Shown here: in pieces, positions 8,625 through 16,832 of the stretch
Layout: the number at the start of each line of letters is the position of its first letter
Numbering within the stretch: the stretch's first letter is position 1
NCBI RefSeq assembly: GCF_028737205.1
Contig: NZ_JAQZAL010000004.1
Span: 1 to 64,000 of the forward strand
Direction: 5' to 3'
Origin: Actinomycetospora lutea
Lineage (GTDB): Bacteria; Actinomycetota; Actinomycetes; Mycobacteriales; Pseudonocardiaceae
DNA: 64,000 bases
Made by a program: the position numbers and the translations under genes
Notes under the pieces: model-generated
Told to the model about the DNA's origin: nothing
Seen by the model: only the letters and a program-made list of their open reading frames with translations
Databases searched by the model: none

Positions 8625-9212
8625 ATGATCGAGGAGCTCAGCTCCGTCGACGTCGGCCCCGGCGCTGTGGTGCCACCCGACGCCGAGGCCACGCGAGCGC
8701 CCCAGGTCTCGCCACAACGGGTGCCAACTCGATCGCCCGCAGCGCCCAGCAGCGCGGGTCTTCGCGTGTCAGCGGCGATGACGGCAGCAATGCTCGCACA
8801 GCACAAAGGCGAAGCGCTCGATCCCGATAGCCCGGCGACCAGCGAGGCCGTGGCGGTCGTAGCCGACCAGCTCCATGAGGACTGCGCCTCGTGGAGCTGG
8901 GCGTCACATTCGGCGAAGTATCACGAGGGCGCCGCGCGCCGCATCCTCAGGGCCCTCGTGGATGGATGGCAGCATCAAGATTTGGAATTGGCGACGCGGC
9001 CGGGGCCGCCCCGACAGCTGGGTGAGCTGGGCCAGAACGGACACGCCGCGCCGAACGGGATGAGTCTGCCCCGGCACCATGCCCCTCATCCTTCCGCGTG
9101 CGGAAGGTCAGCACGAGACCCAGAGCTCACAGCCGATAACCGGCTTCTCTGTTGGGGCACCCCTCATGGCACGGAACCGGAGATGGTGGCGATGGTGAGA
9201 AGCACCGAGTGA
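8625..9212 (+). CDS. possible hypothetical protein
   Basis: A 195-residue frame with coding-like composition over its first 120 codons, including EAVAVVADQLHEDCASWSW and YHEGAARRILRALVDGW, which looks like a helical protein. The later part drifts into atypical codon use, so the true 3' end may be frameshifted. No domain is recognised and the ATG lacks a strong ribosome binding site. It lies between the two tRNA-like repeats. Confidence 0.3.
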   Translation: MIEELSSVDVGPGAVVPPDAEATRAPQVSPQRVPTRSPAAPSSAGLRVSAAMTAAMLAQHKGEALDPDSPATSEAVAVVADQLHEDCASWSWASHSAKYHEGAARRILRALVDGWQHQDLELATRPGPPRQLGELGQNGHAAPNGMSLPRHHAPHPSACGRSARDPELTADNRLLCWGTPHGTEPEMVAMVRSTE

Positions 9213-9473
9213 CACGACGAGGACGTCGTTGCAGTGAGAGGTCCTGGTCGCTCGTCTCCAGCTTCGACCGTAGCGATGGCCTCGGGCCGGTTCGGCCTCA
9301 CCCGCGCGACGACGTGGGGGCGGGCGCTGTCGGCACCGACGACGCCCAAGTCGGCTCCCTCTGCAGGGCCAGGAGACGACTGGGATCACCAGAAGATCGT
9401 CAGCCGGATGGGTGGAGGAAGAGCCCTGGAGGGCCCTCGTCGCACCGTCCCGCGAAGAGGGAAGCTAACGGGC

Positions 9474-9806
9474 ATGAGTGAGCCGTCGAACGAGCTGCAG
9501 CTGGATGACTCGGGCGTCGCTGTTGGACTCCCACGCCCCGTCTCGGACGTCGATCAGATCGCGGACGTGCCCTACCGCGCGGTCGCCTTCCGGGACGACG
9601 ATCTCGCCTCAGCCCTCGAGCGCTCCGCGAGCTGGTTGCGGAGCACCGAAGCGTGGCTCGGCGAGCCCCTCGATGTGTCCGGGATTCATCTCGACTACGA
9701 CAACGGGGCCGACTCGCCGTACTTCGAGGTGAAGCTCCTCTGCAACGAGGAGGACCTCGCCGGGGCGCCCCTCCTGCGGCGCCGGCACCAGGCCGGCCAG
9801 TCCTGA
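9474..9806 (+). CDS. hypothetical protein, 110 residues
   Basis: The ATG is preceded by GAGGGAAG at good spacing, and codon third positions are GC-rich throughout. The product is acidic, with VPYRAVAFRDDDLASALER, a tryptophan-rich helix SWLRSTEAWLGEPLD and HLDYDNGADSPYFEVKLLCN. No family is recognised. It is the last gene before the second tRNA-like repeat and may be cargo of a former integrated element. Confidence 0.55.
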   Translation: MSEPSNELQLDDSGVAVGLPRPVSDVDQIADVPYRAVAFRDDDLASALERSASWLRSTEAWLGEPLDVSGIHLDYDNGADSPYFEVKLLCNEEDLAGAPLLRRRHQAGQS

Positions 9807-9987
9807 GCCCTCGGGGTGGGGGGCGCGCCGTCGAGCAACACCGACTCCTCGTCGGCAGGTGCGCGAGAGGCGTCATGGTGCGGGTCGTGGTGCGAAACGA
9901 CGGCTAGCGGTGGTTCATGGTGCGACCCGTGAGACCGGTCGCGATGACATCGTTGCTGGTAGAGGCTCTGGTGGTCGGACTCTGGTG

Positions 9988-10030
9988 ATCTCTTGATCCG
10001 TTGGTTGTGGGTTCGAGTCCCACGGGGCCC
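9988..10030 (+). repeat. tRNA-Lys 3'-end fragment, copy 2 (att-like)
   Basis: This copy matches the 43-base fragment at 7430 at all but one position, in the same orientation, 2.56 kb downstream. Upstream similarity (GTTGCTGGT then GAGGCT) extends a little further in both copies. No complete tRNA is present here either. The rest of the interval from 9807 to 10194 shows nothing else recognisable. The pair looks like direct att repeats left by an element that entered through a tRNA-Lys gene. Confidence 0.65.
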
Positions 10031-10194
10031 CTTCGCACACTGGACGGGTGGGGGTGCAGCACCGGCCAGTGCCAGGGCCACCGAGAACGGTCTTTCGGAA
10101 GAGTTGGGCGCTCTGAGTCCCTGGGGCAGCGATAATCGGCCTGGATCGGGCGGTGGGGACGCCGGGTCCGCGAGGTCATCTGTTGGGAGGCTCG

Positions 10195-10545
10195 ATGTAC
10201 CAGGAGATGTCTGTTCACGAGCTCGCCCAGGGCCTTGAGCGCCGCGACGTCGTGCTGCTCGACGTTCGCGACGCCGAGCAGATCGCGTTCGGCCACATTC
10301 CAGGATCCCTGCCCATCCGGCTGCCGGACCTGCCGGGTCGTCTACGGGACTCCGACGACGAGCTCTGGGCGCGCCTGTTCGGCGCGCGGCGCTCCGTGCT
10401 CGTCCGGGTGGGCATTCTGGGTGATGTCGAGCGCAGCATCGATGCCGCCGCCATCCTGGGCGAGCTCGGCGTCGAATCCTACGTCGTGACCGGCGGGATA
10501 CGGGCGTGGAGCGCTGCCGGGCACCCGCTCAACCGCTCCTGGTAG
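10195..10545 (+). CDS. rhodanese-like domain protein without catalytic Cys
   Basis: The 116-residue protein has the rhodanese fold landmarks: LDVRDAEQIAFGHIPGSLPIRLPDL and, near the end, TGGIRAWSAAGHPLNRSW. The active-site loop that normally reads like VVVYCRSGNRS is SVLVRVGILGDVERS, so the sulfur-carrying cysteine is absent. Sulfurtransferase activity is therefore unlikely; a binding or regulatory role is more plausible. The start is supported by TTGGGAGG seven bases upstream. The gene stands alone. Confidence 0.75.
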   Translation: MYQEMSVHELAQGLERRDVVLLDVRDAEQIAFGHIPGSLPIRLPDLPGRLRDSDDELWARLFGARRSVLVRVGILGDVERSIDAAAILGELGVESYVVTGGIRAWSAAGHPLNRSW

Positions 10546-10714
10546 GCGGGCTTGCCCCCGCCGCCGCGGGGGTCGAGGACGCCGCTCGTGTCGGACGCGG
10601 GGGCGGCCGGCAGCGAGGTCGTCGGCTGCCGCGCGCCTTGCGTTCGCTGCGAGCTCCGTCATCGGTGCTGTGTCGCTCGACGAGACGAGCAGGGCGAGCG
10701 GGGGCGTGAGCGCC

Positions 10715-10951
10715 TCAGGTCGTCAGCTCGAGACCACACGTCTGGCACGACGGACCGGGTGGGGCCGACATCGACCCTGCAGTGACGTCGTGACCGCACA
10801 CCGCGGGGAAGACGCCGCTACTCGACTGCGCTGCGGCCGCGAATGCGTCGAGAGCGACCAGATGGGCGTAGCCGTCAACCGTGCACGTCAGCTCGAGGAC
10901 ATCAGGCCGGCGGCGAGTGTCGCGACGACTGCCGGTGAAAGAGTTGCGCAC
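10715..10951 (-). CDS. small putative zinc-binding protein
   Basis: The 78-residue frame ends with VCGHDVTAGSMSAPPGPSCQ followed by TCGLELTT. The C-G-x-x-V ... P-P-G-x-x-C-x-x-C arrangement is common in short actinobacterial proteins of unknown function that often sit beside XRE/DUF397 regulators, as here. The central part (VDGYAHLVALDAF) also fits that type. The GTG start lacks a good ribosome binding site, so the N-terminus is uncertain. Confidence 0.4.
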   Translation of the reverse strand: MRNSFTGSRRDTRRRPDVLELTCTVDGYAHLVALDAFAAAAQSSSGVFPAVCGHDVTAGSMSAPPGPSCQTCGLELTT

Positions 10952-11180
10952 AATCGTTCACCGCACCAATCGGCCCGGCGTATGCACGGCATCGCTGGAG
11001 CGGGGGTCGGCGGAGCACCCGTGCGTCGCCGACCTCAGGTCAGCAACTCGCACACGGTGCAATTGCATATGAATGAGCGTAGTGACCGCGAGGTGCAGCT
11101 GCAAGCACAGAAGGTGGTCCACGCCCTCTCGGAGCAGTGCGAGACACGGCCGCGCGGCGTCGAGACGCGTGCCGACGGGC

Positions 11181-12083
11181 TCAGATGGTGGCGCGGGCCG
11201 CGGCGACGACGTCGGTGCTCTCGGCGGGGGTGAGTGCGGTTGCACTCAGACGGTCGATCAACTCGAGGTAGGTCTCGACGTCGTCGCGCTTGTCCACGTA
11301 GAAGGCGCTGGTGAGTTGCTCGAGGTAGACGATGTCCGGGAGGTCTGGCTCGGCGAAGCGCAACAGCGTGAACGGCCCACCGGTCGCGACCTGGCCACTG
11401 CGCGCGAAGGGAACGATCTGCACTGTCACGCGGGGTCGCTTCATCATGGTCAGCAGGTGGTCCAGCTGTCCGCGCATCACTTCGGTGTCGCCCATGGTCC
11501 GCCGCAGGACCGCTTCGTCGATCACGACCCAGAGGTCCGGTCCGGCTGGATCATCGAGAATCTGTTGTCTCCGCAGGCGTAGGGCGACCCGCTCTTTGAC
11601 GTCGTCCGCTCGTGCGACCTGGCCGAGTCCGATCACGGACCGGGCGTAGGCCTCGGTCTGCAGCAAGCCGGGCACGAACTGGGCCTCATAGCTCCGGATG
11701 ATGGAGGCGGCCTGCTCCAAGCCGACGTACATCTCCAGCCAGCCGGGCATGACGTCGTTGTAGGACTGCCACCAGCCCGGCTCATTGGCGCGCCGAGCGA
11801 GGCTCAGGACGGCCTCCCGCTCGGCATCGTCGGTCACCCCGTACGCCGAGAGGAGGTCGACGACGTCGCGTTGCTTGAACCCTGTCCGCCCGAGCTCGAG
11901 CCGGCTCATCTTGGCTTCCGAGCCCCGGATGATGTCCGCGGCGGCTTCCCGGCTCATCCCGCACTGTTCACGCAGTCGCCTGAGCTGTATGCCGACCAGG
12001 ATGCGGAGCACCGTCGGTCCCCCGCCACTCTCACGTGGAATCGGTTGACGGCCGGGCCAGCCAGGGGCACTGATGATGACCAC
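11181..12083 (-). CDS. XRE-family regulator with DUF5753 domain
   Basis: This roughly 300-residue protein begins with a helix-turn-helix (LRRLREQCGMSREAAADIIR, then GSEAKMSRLELGR). It continues with a DUF5753 domain: GLEQAASIIRSYEAQFVPG, LLQTEAYARSV, and a C-terminal block with PFTLLRFAEPDLPDIVYLE. Such regulators are abundant in actinomycetes and typically act with a small DUF397 protein, here at 13370. The first GTG gives the length stated; an internal GTG at VLRILVG fits homologues equally well. It is followed upstream on the same strand by a DUF574 methyltransferase gene, making a three-gene neighbourhood. Confidence 0.85.
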   Translation of the reverse strand: MVIISAPGWPGRQPIPRESGGGPTVLRILVGIQLRRLREQCGMSREAAADIIRGSEAKMSRLELGRTGFKQRDVVDLLSAYGVTDDAEREAVLSLARRANEPGWWQSYNDVMPGWLEMYVGLEQAASIIRSYEAQFVPGLLQTEAYARSVIGLGQVARADDVKERVALRLRRQQILDDPAGPDLWVVIDEAVLRRTMGDTEVMRGQLDHLLTMMKRPRVTVQIVPFARSGQVATGGPFTLLRFAEPDLPDIVYLEQLTSAFYVDKRDDVETYLELIDRLSATALTPAESTDVVAAARATI

Positions 12084-12166
12084 CGCCTAGATGCGAGGGA
12101 TCGTGCGAGTGTGCCAGACCGGGTGTCCGAGGTAGCCGCGCGACGGAGCGTCGCCGGGGTCGGCTG

Positions 12167-13000
12167 CTACGACTTGCGGCCGATCCCTCCGATGACCATC
12201 TCGTGCGCCGGGTTGTCCGGGTCGGGGAAGTCGAAGCTCGGCCGCCACTTGCTGCAGGCCGTCAGTCCGGGCTCGACGAGCTCGAGCCCGGTGAAGAACT
12301 CGGCCTGCTCTTCGGTGGGGCGGAAGCATCGAGACCCCATGTTGTACTCATAGAAGATCTGATTGAGCTCCCGTGCGCGGGGTTCGCCCGGGTCGGCGCA
12401 TCCGGAGTGCACCAGGTAGCTCCCGGCGGGCAGGCGGTCGCGGATGGTCGCCACGATCCCCAGCGGGTCCTCCTCGTCCTCGATGTGCATCAGGATGCCA
12501 CCGAGAATCACCGCGAGAGGCCGATCGAAGTCCAGCATTCGCCGGGTTTCCGGATTCTCGAAGATGGCTTCCGGGTCCCGCAGATCGGCGGTGATCACGA
12601 TGGTGTTCTCGTTGGCGCTGAGCAGGGCCCGGCCGTTCGCGAGGACGATCGGGTCCTTGTCCACGTAGACGATCCGGGTGTTCGGGTTGATCTCTTGGGC
12701 GATCTCGTGGACGTTGCCGGCGGTCGGTAGGCCGGAGCCGATGTCCAGGATCTGGTCGATCCCGGACTCGCCCACGAGGAATCGCACGGCGCGGCGGATG
12801 AAGCTGCGGTTGGCGGCGGCCAGCAACGTCGTCTCCGGTACCGCGTCGATCATGGCCTCGCTGGCCACCCGGTCCACCTCGTAGTAGTGCTTGCCGCCGA
12901 GCAGGTAGTCGTACACCCGGGCGATCGACGGGACCGAGGTGTCGATCCCCCCGACAGCGGGGCTCGCTCCACCGGCCGCAGCCTGGCTCGGGTTCGTCAT
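12167..13000 (-). CDS. DUF574 SAM-dependent methyltransferase
   Basis: The 277-residue protein has the signature of the actinomycete DUF574 methyltransferases: SIARVYDYLLGGKHYYEVDR, QILDIGSGLPTAGNVHEIAQ for SAM binding, and IVYVDKDPIVLANGRALL. The family is common near XRE/DUF397 pairs; substrates are not known. The ATG has GGAAGGGCGG upstream. It may be co-transcribed with the XRE gene that lies 83 bases beyond its stop. Intact and normal in length. Confidence 0.85.
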   Translation of the reverse strand: MTNPSQAAAGGASPAVGGIDTSVPSIARVYDYLLGGKHYYEVDRVASEAMIDAVPETTLLAAANRSFIRRAVRFLVGESGIDQILDIGSGLPTAGNVHEIAQEINPNTRIVYVDKDPIVLANGRALLSANENTIVITADLRDPEAIFENPETRRMLDFDRPLAVILGGILMHIEDEEDPLGIVATIRDRLPAGSYLVHSGCADPGEPRARELNQIFYEYNMGSRCFRPTEEQAEFFTGLELVEPGLTACSKWRPSFDFPDPDNPAHEMVIGGIGRKS

Positions 13001-13369
13001 CGATCCGCCCTTCCGCTGATCAGTACCGAAGCAATGACCTTAGCGAGCCTCCGGGACCGCGGACACATCCCTCGCTCAGGACGAACCCTTCGAACGCGCC
13101 GAGGTTCGACCGTCCGCTGCCCGGCACGGGCTCGTCCAGGAGCCGAGCAGGTGGCTCTCGGTCCCGCTCCCTCCGTGGCCAGGTGGGTTGCGCTTGCCCC
13201 GCTCACCGGTGTCGGGGTGTCCCTGGGGCCACCGGCGGCATGTGGAGGCGACCCATCGCAGGTGAGCCACCGATCCGAGCGCACCGGAGTAGTGTGCATC
13301 TGCAATCACAAACGAACGCACAGCTGCACGCACGGATGGCTGAAGCCGTGTCAGCTGCGAAGGAGCGAG
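13001..13369 (+). promoter_or_regulatory. divergent intergenic region, XRE/methyltransferase versus DUF397
   Basis: This 369-base gap separates the minus-strand methyltransferase gene from the plus-strand DUF397 gene, so both promoters should lie in it. The last 80 bases (around GCAATCACAAACGAACGC) are noticeably more AT-rich than the flanks. I see no exact palindrome that I would name as the operator. Confidence 0.4.
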
Positions 13370-13612
13370 ATGTCGCATGAGTCTGCGCTAGGGCTGCCCT
13401 CTGACGGCGGGCGGCCCCCCGTGGCCTGGCGCAAGAGTCGTCGGAGCAATCCCAACGGGGCCTGCGTGGAGATGGCCCGGCGGCCGGATGGCCAGATCGC
13501 CGTCCGTGACTCGAAGGATCCGAGCGGGCCGGTGCTGATCTATCCCGCGGCCGAGATCGCCCTGTTGGTCGACGCGATCAAGTCGGGGGAGTTCGACGAC
13601 CTGATCGCGTGA
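13370..13612 (+). CDS. DUF397 protein
   Basis: The 80-residue protein has the DUF397 signature: VAWRKSRRSNPNGACVEMA, then VRDSKDPSGPVLIYPAAEIA and a short acidic tail. DUF397 proteins act with DUF5753-type XRE regulators in actinomycete development and antibiotic control, so the XRE gene at 11181 is the likely partner. GGAGCGAG lies directly upstream of the ATG. It is divergent from the methyltransferase rather than adjacent to the XRE gene. Confidence 0.9.
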   Translation: MSHESALGLPSDGGRPPVAWRKSRRSNPNGACVEMARRPDGQIAVRDSKDPSGPVLIYPAAEIALLVDAIKSGEFDDLIA

Positions 13613-14712
13613 GATCCCTCCGTCCCGCGGAGGACGTCCCCGACGCCGCCCTGGTGTCGCTTGTGCGCGGGACCGCGACGGCAGAGGTGAGGCAGAGCTC
13701 CACCCCACGTTCCACCGTGGCCACGGCCGCGTCGTGCCCTCGACGTCCGAGGCCGCAGGACGCCGCGACGTCGACTTCGTGGCCCACGGCGGACTCGACC
13801 GCCGCCAGGATCGAGCGGTGGTCCTCGACCGACCGACGCTCGTGGAGAAAGCCCGCCACCAGACGAGTTCCCACGGGCAGCCGCAGCCGCCCGAGCGGCC
13901 GGTAGGCGCGCGGTTCGAGCGAGGGTGGCTCCTCGCCGGCCGCAAGGGGGACGTGGACGTAGTCGAGGGGACGGCCACGTGGCCAGCGCGCCGCGATCGC
14001 ATTGGCCAGAGTCACCGTCGGGCCGGCGTCCATAGGGTGCGCGAGGGCGCGGTGTTGCAGGTCGCCGAGGCAGAGGTGGAGGCCGAAGCGGACGCCGACG
14101 GGGGCGCGACGAGCCAGGGTCGCGATGCCGGCAGCGAGCTCGGGACAACGCCGTCCGAAGCGGTGCGGGAGCAGTGGCGACGAGCACGAGCTCGAGGGGG
14201 ATCTCGAGCTGGAAGACGACCTCGGAGCCGTCCGCCTCGTAGATTTCCCGGATCTCGTCGAGTAGGGCGTCGGCGAACGCTCGCCGCCGCCCGAGTGCGC
14301 CCCTCCAGCCCAAGAGGAACGCCGCCAGGTCCAGGTCGCCGGGCAGCCCCACCTGGAACTTCATGTCAGCGGGAGCGACCGCCTCGTCGCGCAGCACGTC
14401 GAGGACGAGCCGGCCGGCCCGAGAAGGCTCGACGTGCTGGAGGTCGAGGTCGCGGCCCCGGAGGCGGTGCCCTCGACGGACGCGAAAGTCGAGCACGTCA
14501 TCGTAGGACGTCCAGTGACCGTCCCGCCGGACCTCGAGGTCTGGATGCGTGCGGAGGCTCTCGGCGATGTGCGCGAGCCAGCGCCCTCGCTCGCCGGTTT
14601 CTCCGTCGGGCATGGATGTCAGCGCGCCACCGCAGCGACGCGCCATCTCCCGCATGGCGTCCTCGGTGGTGGCCGCTGGCCAGCTTCCCACGAGATGCAC
14701 ACGCCGTGACAT
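13578..14712 (-). pseudogene. MetE-like (cobalamin-independent methionine synthase family), frameshifted
   Basis: The N-terminal half reads MSRRVHLVGSWPAATTEDAM and then SMPDGETGERGRWLAHI, a motif of MetE-related UROD-like proteins. It runs to DGSEVVFQLEIPLELVLVAT. Near 14130-14170 the sense moves one frame, continuing HRALAHPMDAGPTVTLANAI, WPRGRPLDYVHVPLAAGEEP and VGTRLVAGFLHERRS. The span is not a multiple of three, in line with one indel, and the last 15 codons may be out of frame too. A true MetE is about 750 residues; this belongs to the shorter C-terminal-domain-like group. Its end overlaps the convergent DUF397 gene. Confidence 0.65.
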
Positions 14713-14855
14713 GTAGCGAGCGTAGGAGGTCTCGAATGGCCCTAGAAAGGACCACGGTGAGGGCAATTCGAGCCGTGGTTGATCGCAGACCGTGCGTAGG
14801 CGTGGCTCGTGGCCGCCGACCGTCCTGCTGGTACCGGAACGCGCGCGGCGCCTGA

Positions 14856-15185
14856 TCACCGCGCCGGCCGGTACTGGGACGCCACGCTCTGCGCGCGCTC
14901 CAGCGACTCCTTCCACTCCTGGGTGCTCAGCAGGCGTGTCGTTCGACCCGACCGGGCCGCCCCTCCCGCGCCGATGGTGAGCGCCACGCTGGCCGCCGCC
15001 GTGTCGTCGGGCGCGTCGAAGACGATCACCACGTCGTACTCCCCGAGCGGGTGACCGGCGGCCACGACGGTGACGCCGGCAGCGTCGTAGAGGGCCCGGG
15101 TGGCCTCCAGGCGATCTTGGGGCTCCCGAATCTGCGCCGCCAGCGACTCGGCCGTATAGGCGGCCTCGTAGAGGTACAACGGCAT
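14856..15185 (-). CDS. GYD-domain protein
   Basis: The 109-residue protein starts MPLYLYEAAYTAESLAAQI and contains YDAAGVTVVAAGHPLGEYDV followed by VIVFDAPDDTAAASVALTI. This is the GYD (DUF3303-like) ferredoxin-fold pattern, with the usual GxYD sequence here as GEYD. GGAGGAGGTCGATC directly upstream is one of the best ribosome binding sites in the window and fixes the start. Function of the family is unknown. It may be in one operon with the SnoaL-like gene 125 bases upstream. Confidence 0.8.
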   Translation of the reverse strand: MPLYLYEAAYTAESLAAQIREPQDRLEATRALYDAAGVTVVAAGHPLGEYDVVIVFDAPDDTAAASVALTIGAGGAARSGRTTRLLSTQEWKESLERAQSVASQYRPAR

Positions 15186-15310
15186 GATCGACCTCCTCCG
15201 GCGATCTCTCTCTGCGGGTGTGAGCCAGCTCGATGAGGTCCCTCTGTCGCCCACCCACTGACGCGCTGACACCGGGGCTGTGAGTCCCGCGACGAGACGG
15301 CACCTACGAG

Positions 15311-15712
15311 TCAGTGGCCGAGCGCAACGTGGAGAGCATGGGCGTCGGAGATGTCCTCGAAGGAGGCCTCCAGCCCGTCACGCATCCGGATGACGTGCGC
15401 GAACCGGGACCGGAACGACGTGCCGCTCTCCCGGGCGGTCCCGGCGAACCAGCCGAGCACGACGATCACGTCCCCGGCCTCGAGGAACTCGTCAGGGGTC
15501 ACCGTGAACTCGCTCCAGTCCTCGGGAACCGGGGCGAACACGTTGTCCACGATCTCCTGGGGTCCCACGTAGCGGCCCTCGTAAGGCCCGGCCCTCTCGA
15601 TCCACTCGATGTCGGGCTGCATCACCGCGAGGACCCCGGGCATGTCGCCGCTGTTGAAGGCGTCGTACGCGCCCTGCACGGTGGCGACGTCGGTGCTGTG
15701 TGTGGTCGTCAC
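15311..15712 (-). CDS. SnoaL-like (NTF2 fold) protein
   Basis: The product reads VTTTHSTDVATVQGAYDAFN, SGDMPGVLAVMQPDIEWIE, YVGPQEIVDNVFAPVPEDW, and a final strand pair FRSRFAHVIRMRDG. This is a single SnoaL-like domain of about 130 residues, the fold of polyketide cyclases and ketosteroid isomerase relatives. The GTG was preferred because homologues begin like this; an ATG 45 bases upstream is the alternative. Substrate unknown. It lies downstream of the SARP-linked methyltransferase gene on the same strand. Confidence 0.75.
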   Translation of the reverse strand: MTTTHSTDVATVQGAYDAFNSGDMPGVLAVMQPDIEWIERAGPYEGRYVGPQEIVDNVFAPVPEDWSEFTVTPDEFLEAGDVIVVLGWFAGTARESGTSFRSRFAHVIRMRDGLEASFEDISDAHALHVALGH

Positions 15713-15897
15713 AGGGGCAGCATCCACCGCATCCCCAGGGCGCGACCATGACGGCAACTACGTAGTGGTCTGCGCCCGTGACGACGGTGAGGGCCACATC
15801 GAGGACGGCACGTCGGGCGACGTCCCGGGCATCTCCGGCGCATCTCGGCACGCGCAGACCCACGGGGCCGTCGAGGGTCGCCGTTCTCCGCCGACCC

Positions 15898-16737
15898 CTA
15901 CCGGCGGCGGGCGGTGACCAGCAGGTACTCGGCCTCGTAGGCCGTGCGGCCGGGGGTGTCCGATCCGTTCCACGCGGTGAGGAACCGCAGGAAGGCCTCG
16001 TCGAGCTCGGCCACCCGGGCGGGATCGTCGCTCTGGTACCGGTAGACCGCGATCGTCGGGCCGTAGTTGCGCTTCCAGTACTCGCGGAACGCGAGCGGGT
16101 CGGGAGCGTGGTCCATCACGATCTTCTGCCGCACGGTCTGCAGGTCGGTCACGCGGTCGCCGAACAGCTCGGCGACGTGGCCCTCGTCCCCCCAGCGCGG
16201 CGGCGGGGTCGCGCCGGGCGGGGGCGGCGGCGCGAACGGGCCCATCGTCCTGAACAGGTGCCCGATGAAGCCCTCCGGCGTCCAGTTGATCATACCGATG
16301 GTGCCGCCCGGCCGGGTCACGCGCACCAGCTCGTCGGCCACGAGCTGGTGGTGGGGGGCGAACATCGCGCCGACGCAGGAGGTCACGACGTCGAAGCTGC
16401 CATCCTCGAACGGCAGGGCCTCCGCGTCCGCCTCCACCCACTCGATGTCGACGCCCCGCCGCGCGGCGATCGCCCGTCCCGCGTCGAACAGCTCGGGCGT
16501 GAGGTCGGACGCGGTGACCGTGGCACCGCGCGCGGCGGCCGGGATCGCCGCGTTCCCGGAGCCGGCGCCGACGTCGAGCACCCGCTGGCCTGGCCGGACG
16601 CCGCTGGCCCGGACGAGCTCGGGGCCGAGCTGCGGGATGAGGTCGGCGGCCACGGCGGGGTAGTCGCCCGCGGCCCAGAGCGCGCGGTGCTTGGTCTTGA
16701 GGGCGCGGTCGGCGTCGGTGGTCGTGGTGGTGGTCAT
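15898..16737 (-). CDS. class I SAM-dependent methyltransferase
   Basis: This 279-residue enzyme has the class I fold: GQRVLDVGAGSGNAAIPAA for SAM binding, VTASDLTPELFDAG, VEADAEALPFEDGSFDVVTS, and a RPGGTIGMINWTPEGF strand. The later part (REYWKRNYGPTIAVYRY) is typical of the UbiE-like group found beside GNAT and SARP genes. It starts with a poly-threonine MTTTTTTD. The element CTGACCAG-N4-TTTCAC ends 77 bases before its ATG, the same distance as before the O-methyltransferase at 17724, suggesting shared control. Confidence 0.85.
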   Translation of the reverse strand: MTTTTTTDADRALKTKHRALWAAGDYPAVAADLIPQLGPELVRASGVRPGQRVLDVGAGSGNAAIPAAARGATVTASDLTPELFDAGRAIAARRGVDIEWVEADAEALPFEDGSFDVVTSCVGAMFAPHHQLVADELVRVTRPGGTIGMINWTPEGFIGHLFRTMGPFAPPPPPGATPPPRWGDEGHVAELFGDRVTDLQTVRQKIVMDHAPDPLAFREYWKRNYGPTIAVYRYQSDDPARVAELDEAFLRFLTAWNGSDTPGRTAYEAEYLLVTARRR

Positions 16738-16814
16738 GATCGTCCTCCGTGGTGTGTCGGGTCGTGCTGTGGTCCGACGGTGTCGGGGTCGTGCTGCGGG
16801 ATGCTTCGACGGCG

Positions 16815-16832
16815 GTGAAACGCCCTGGTCAG
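16815..16832 (-). promoter_or_regulatory. shared element, copy 1 (CTGACCAG-N4-TTTCAC)
   Basis: Read on the minus strand this is CTGACCAG, GGCG, TTTCAC. It points towards the methyltransferase gene and ends 77 bases before its start codon. It overlaps the last codons of the GNAT gene. Two other exact copies of the two half sites lie at 17630 and 22905. Confidence 0.6.

Noticed and set aside
9904-10296. Minus-strand frame containing GPVGLEPTTNGSR
   Set aside because: This peptide is the antisense reading of the tRNA 3' end and is a well-known source of false proteins, not a gene.
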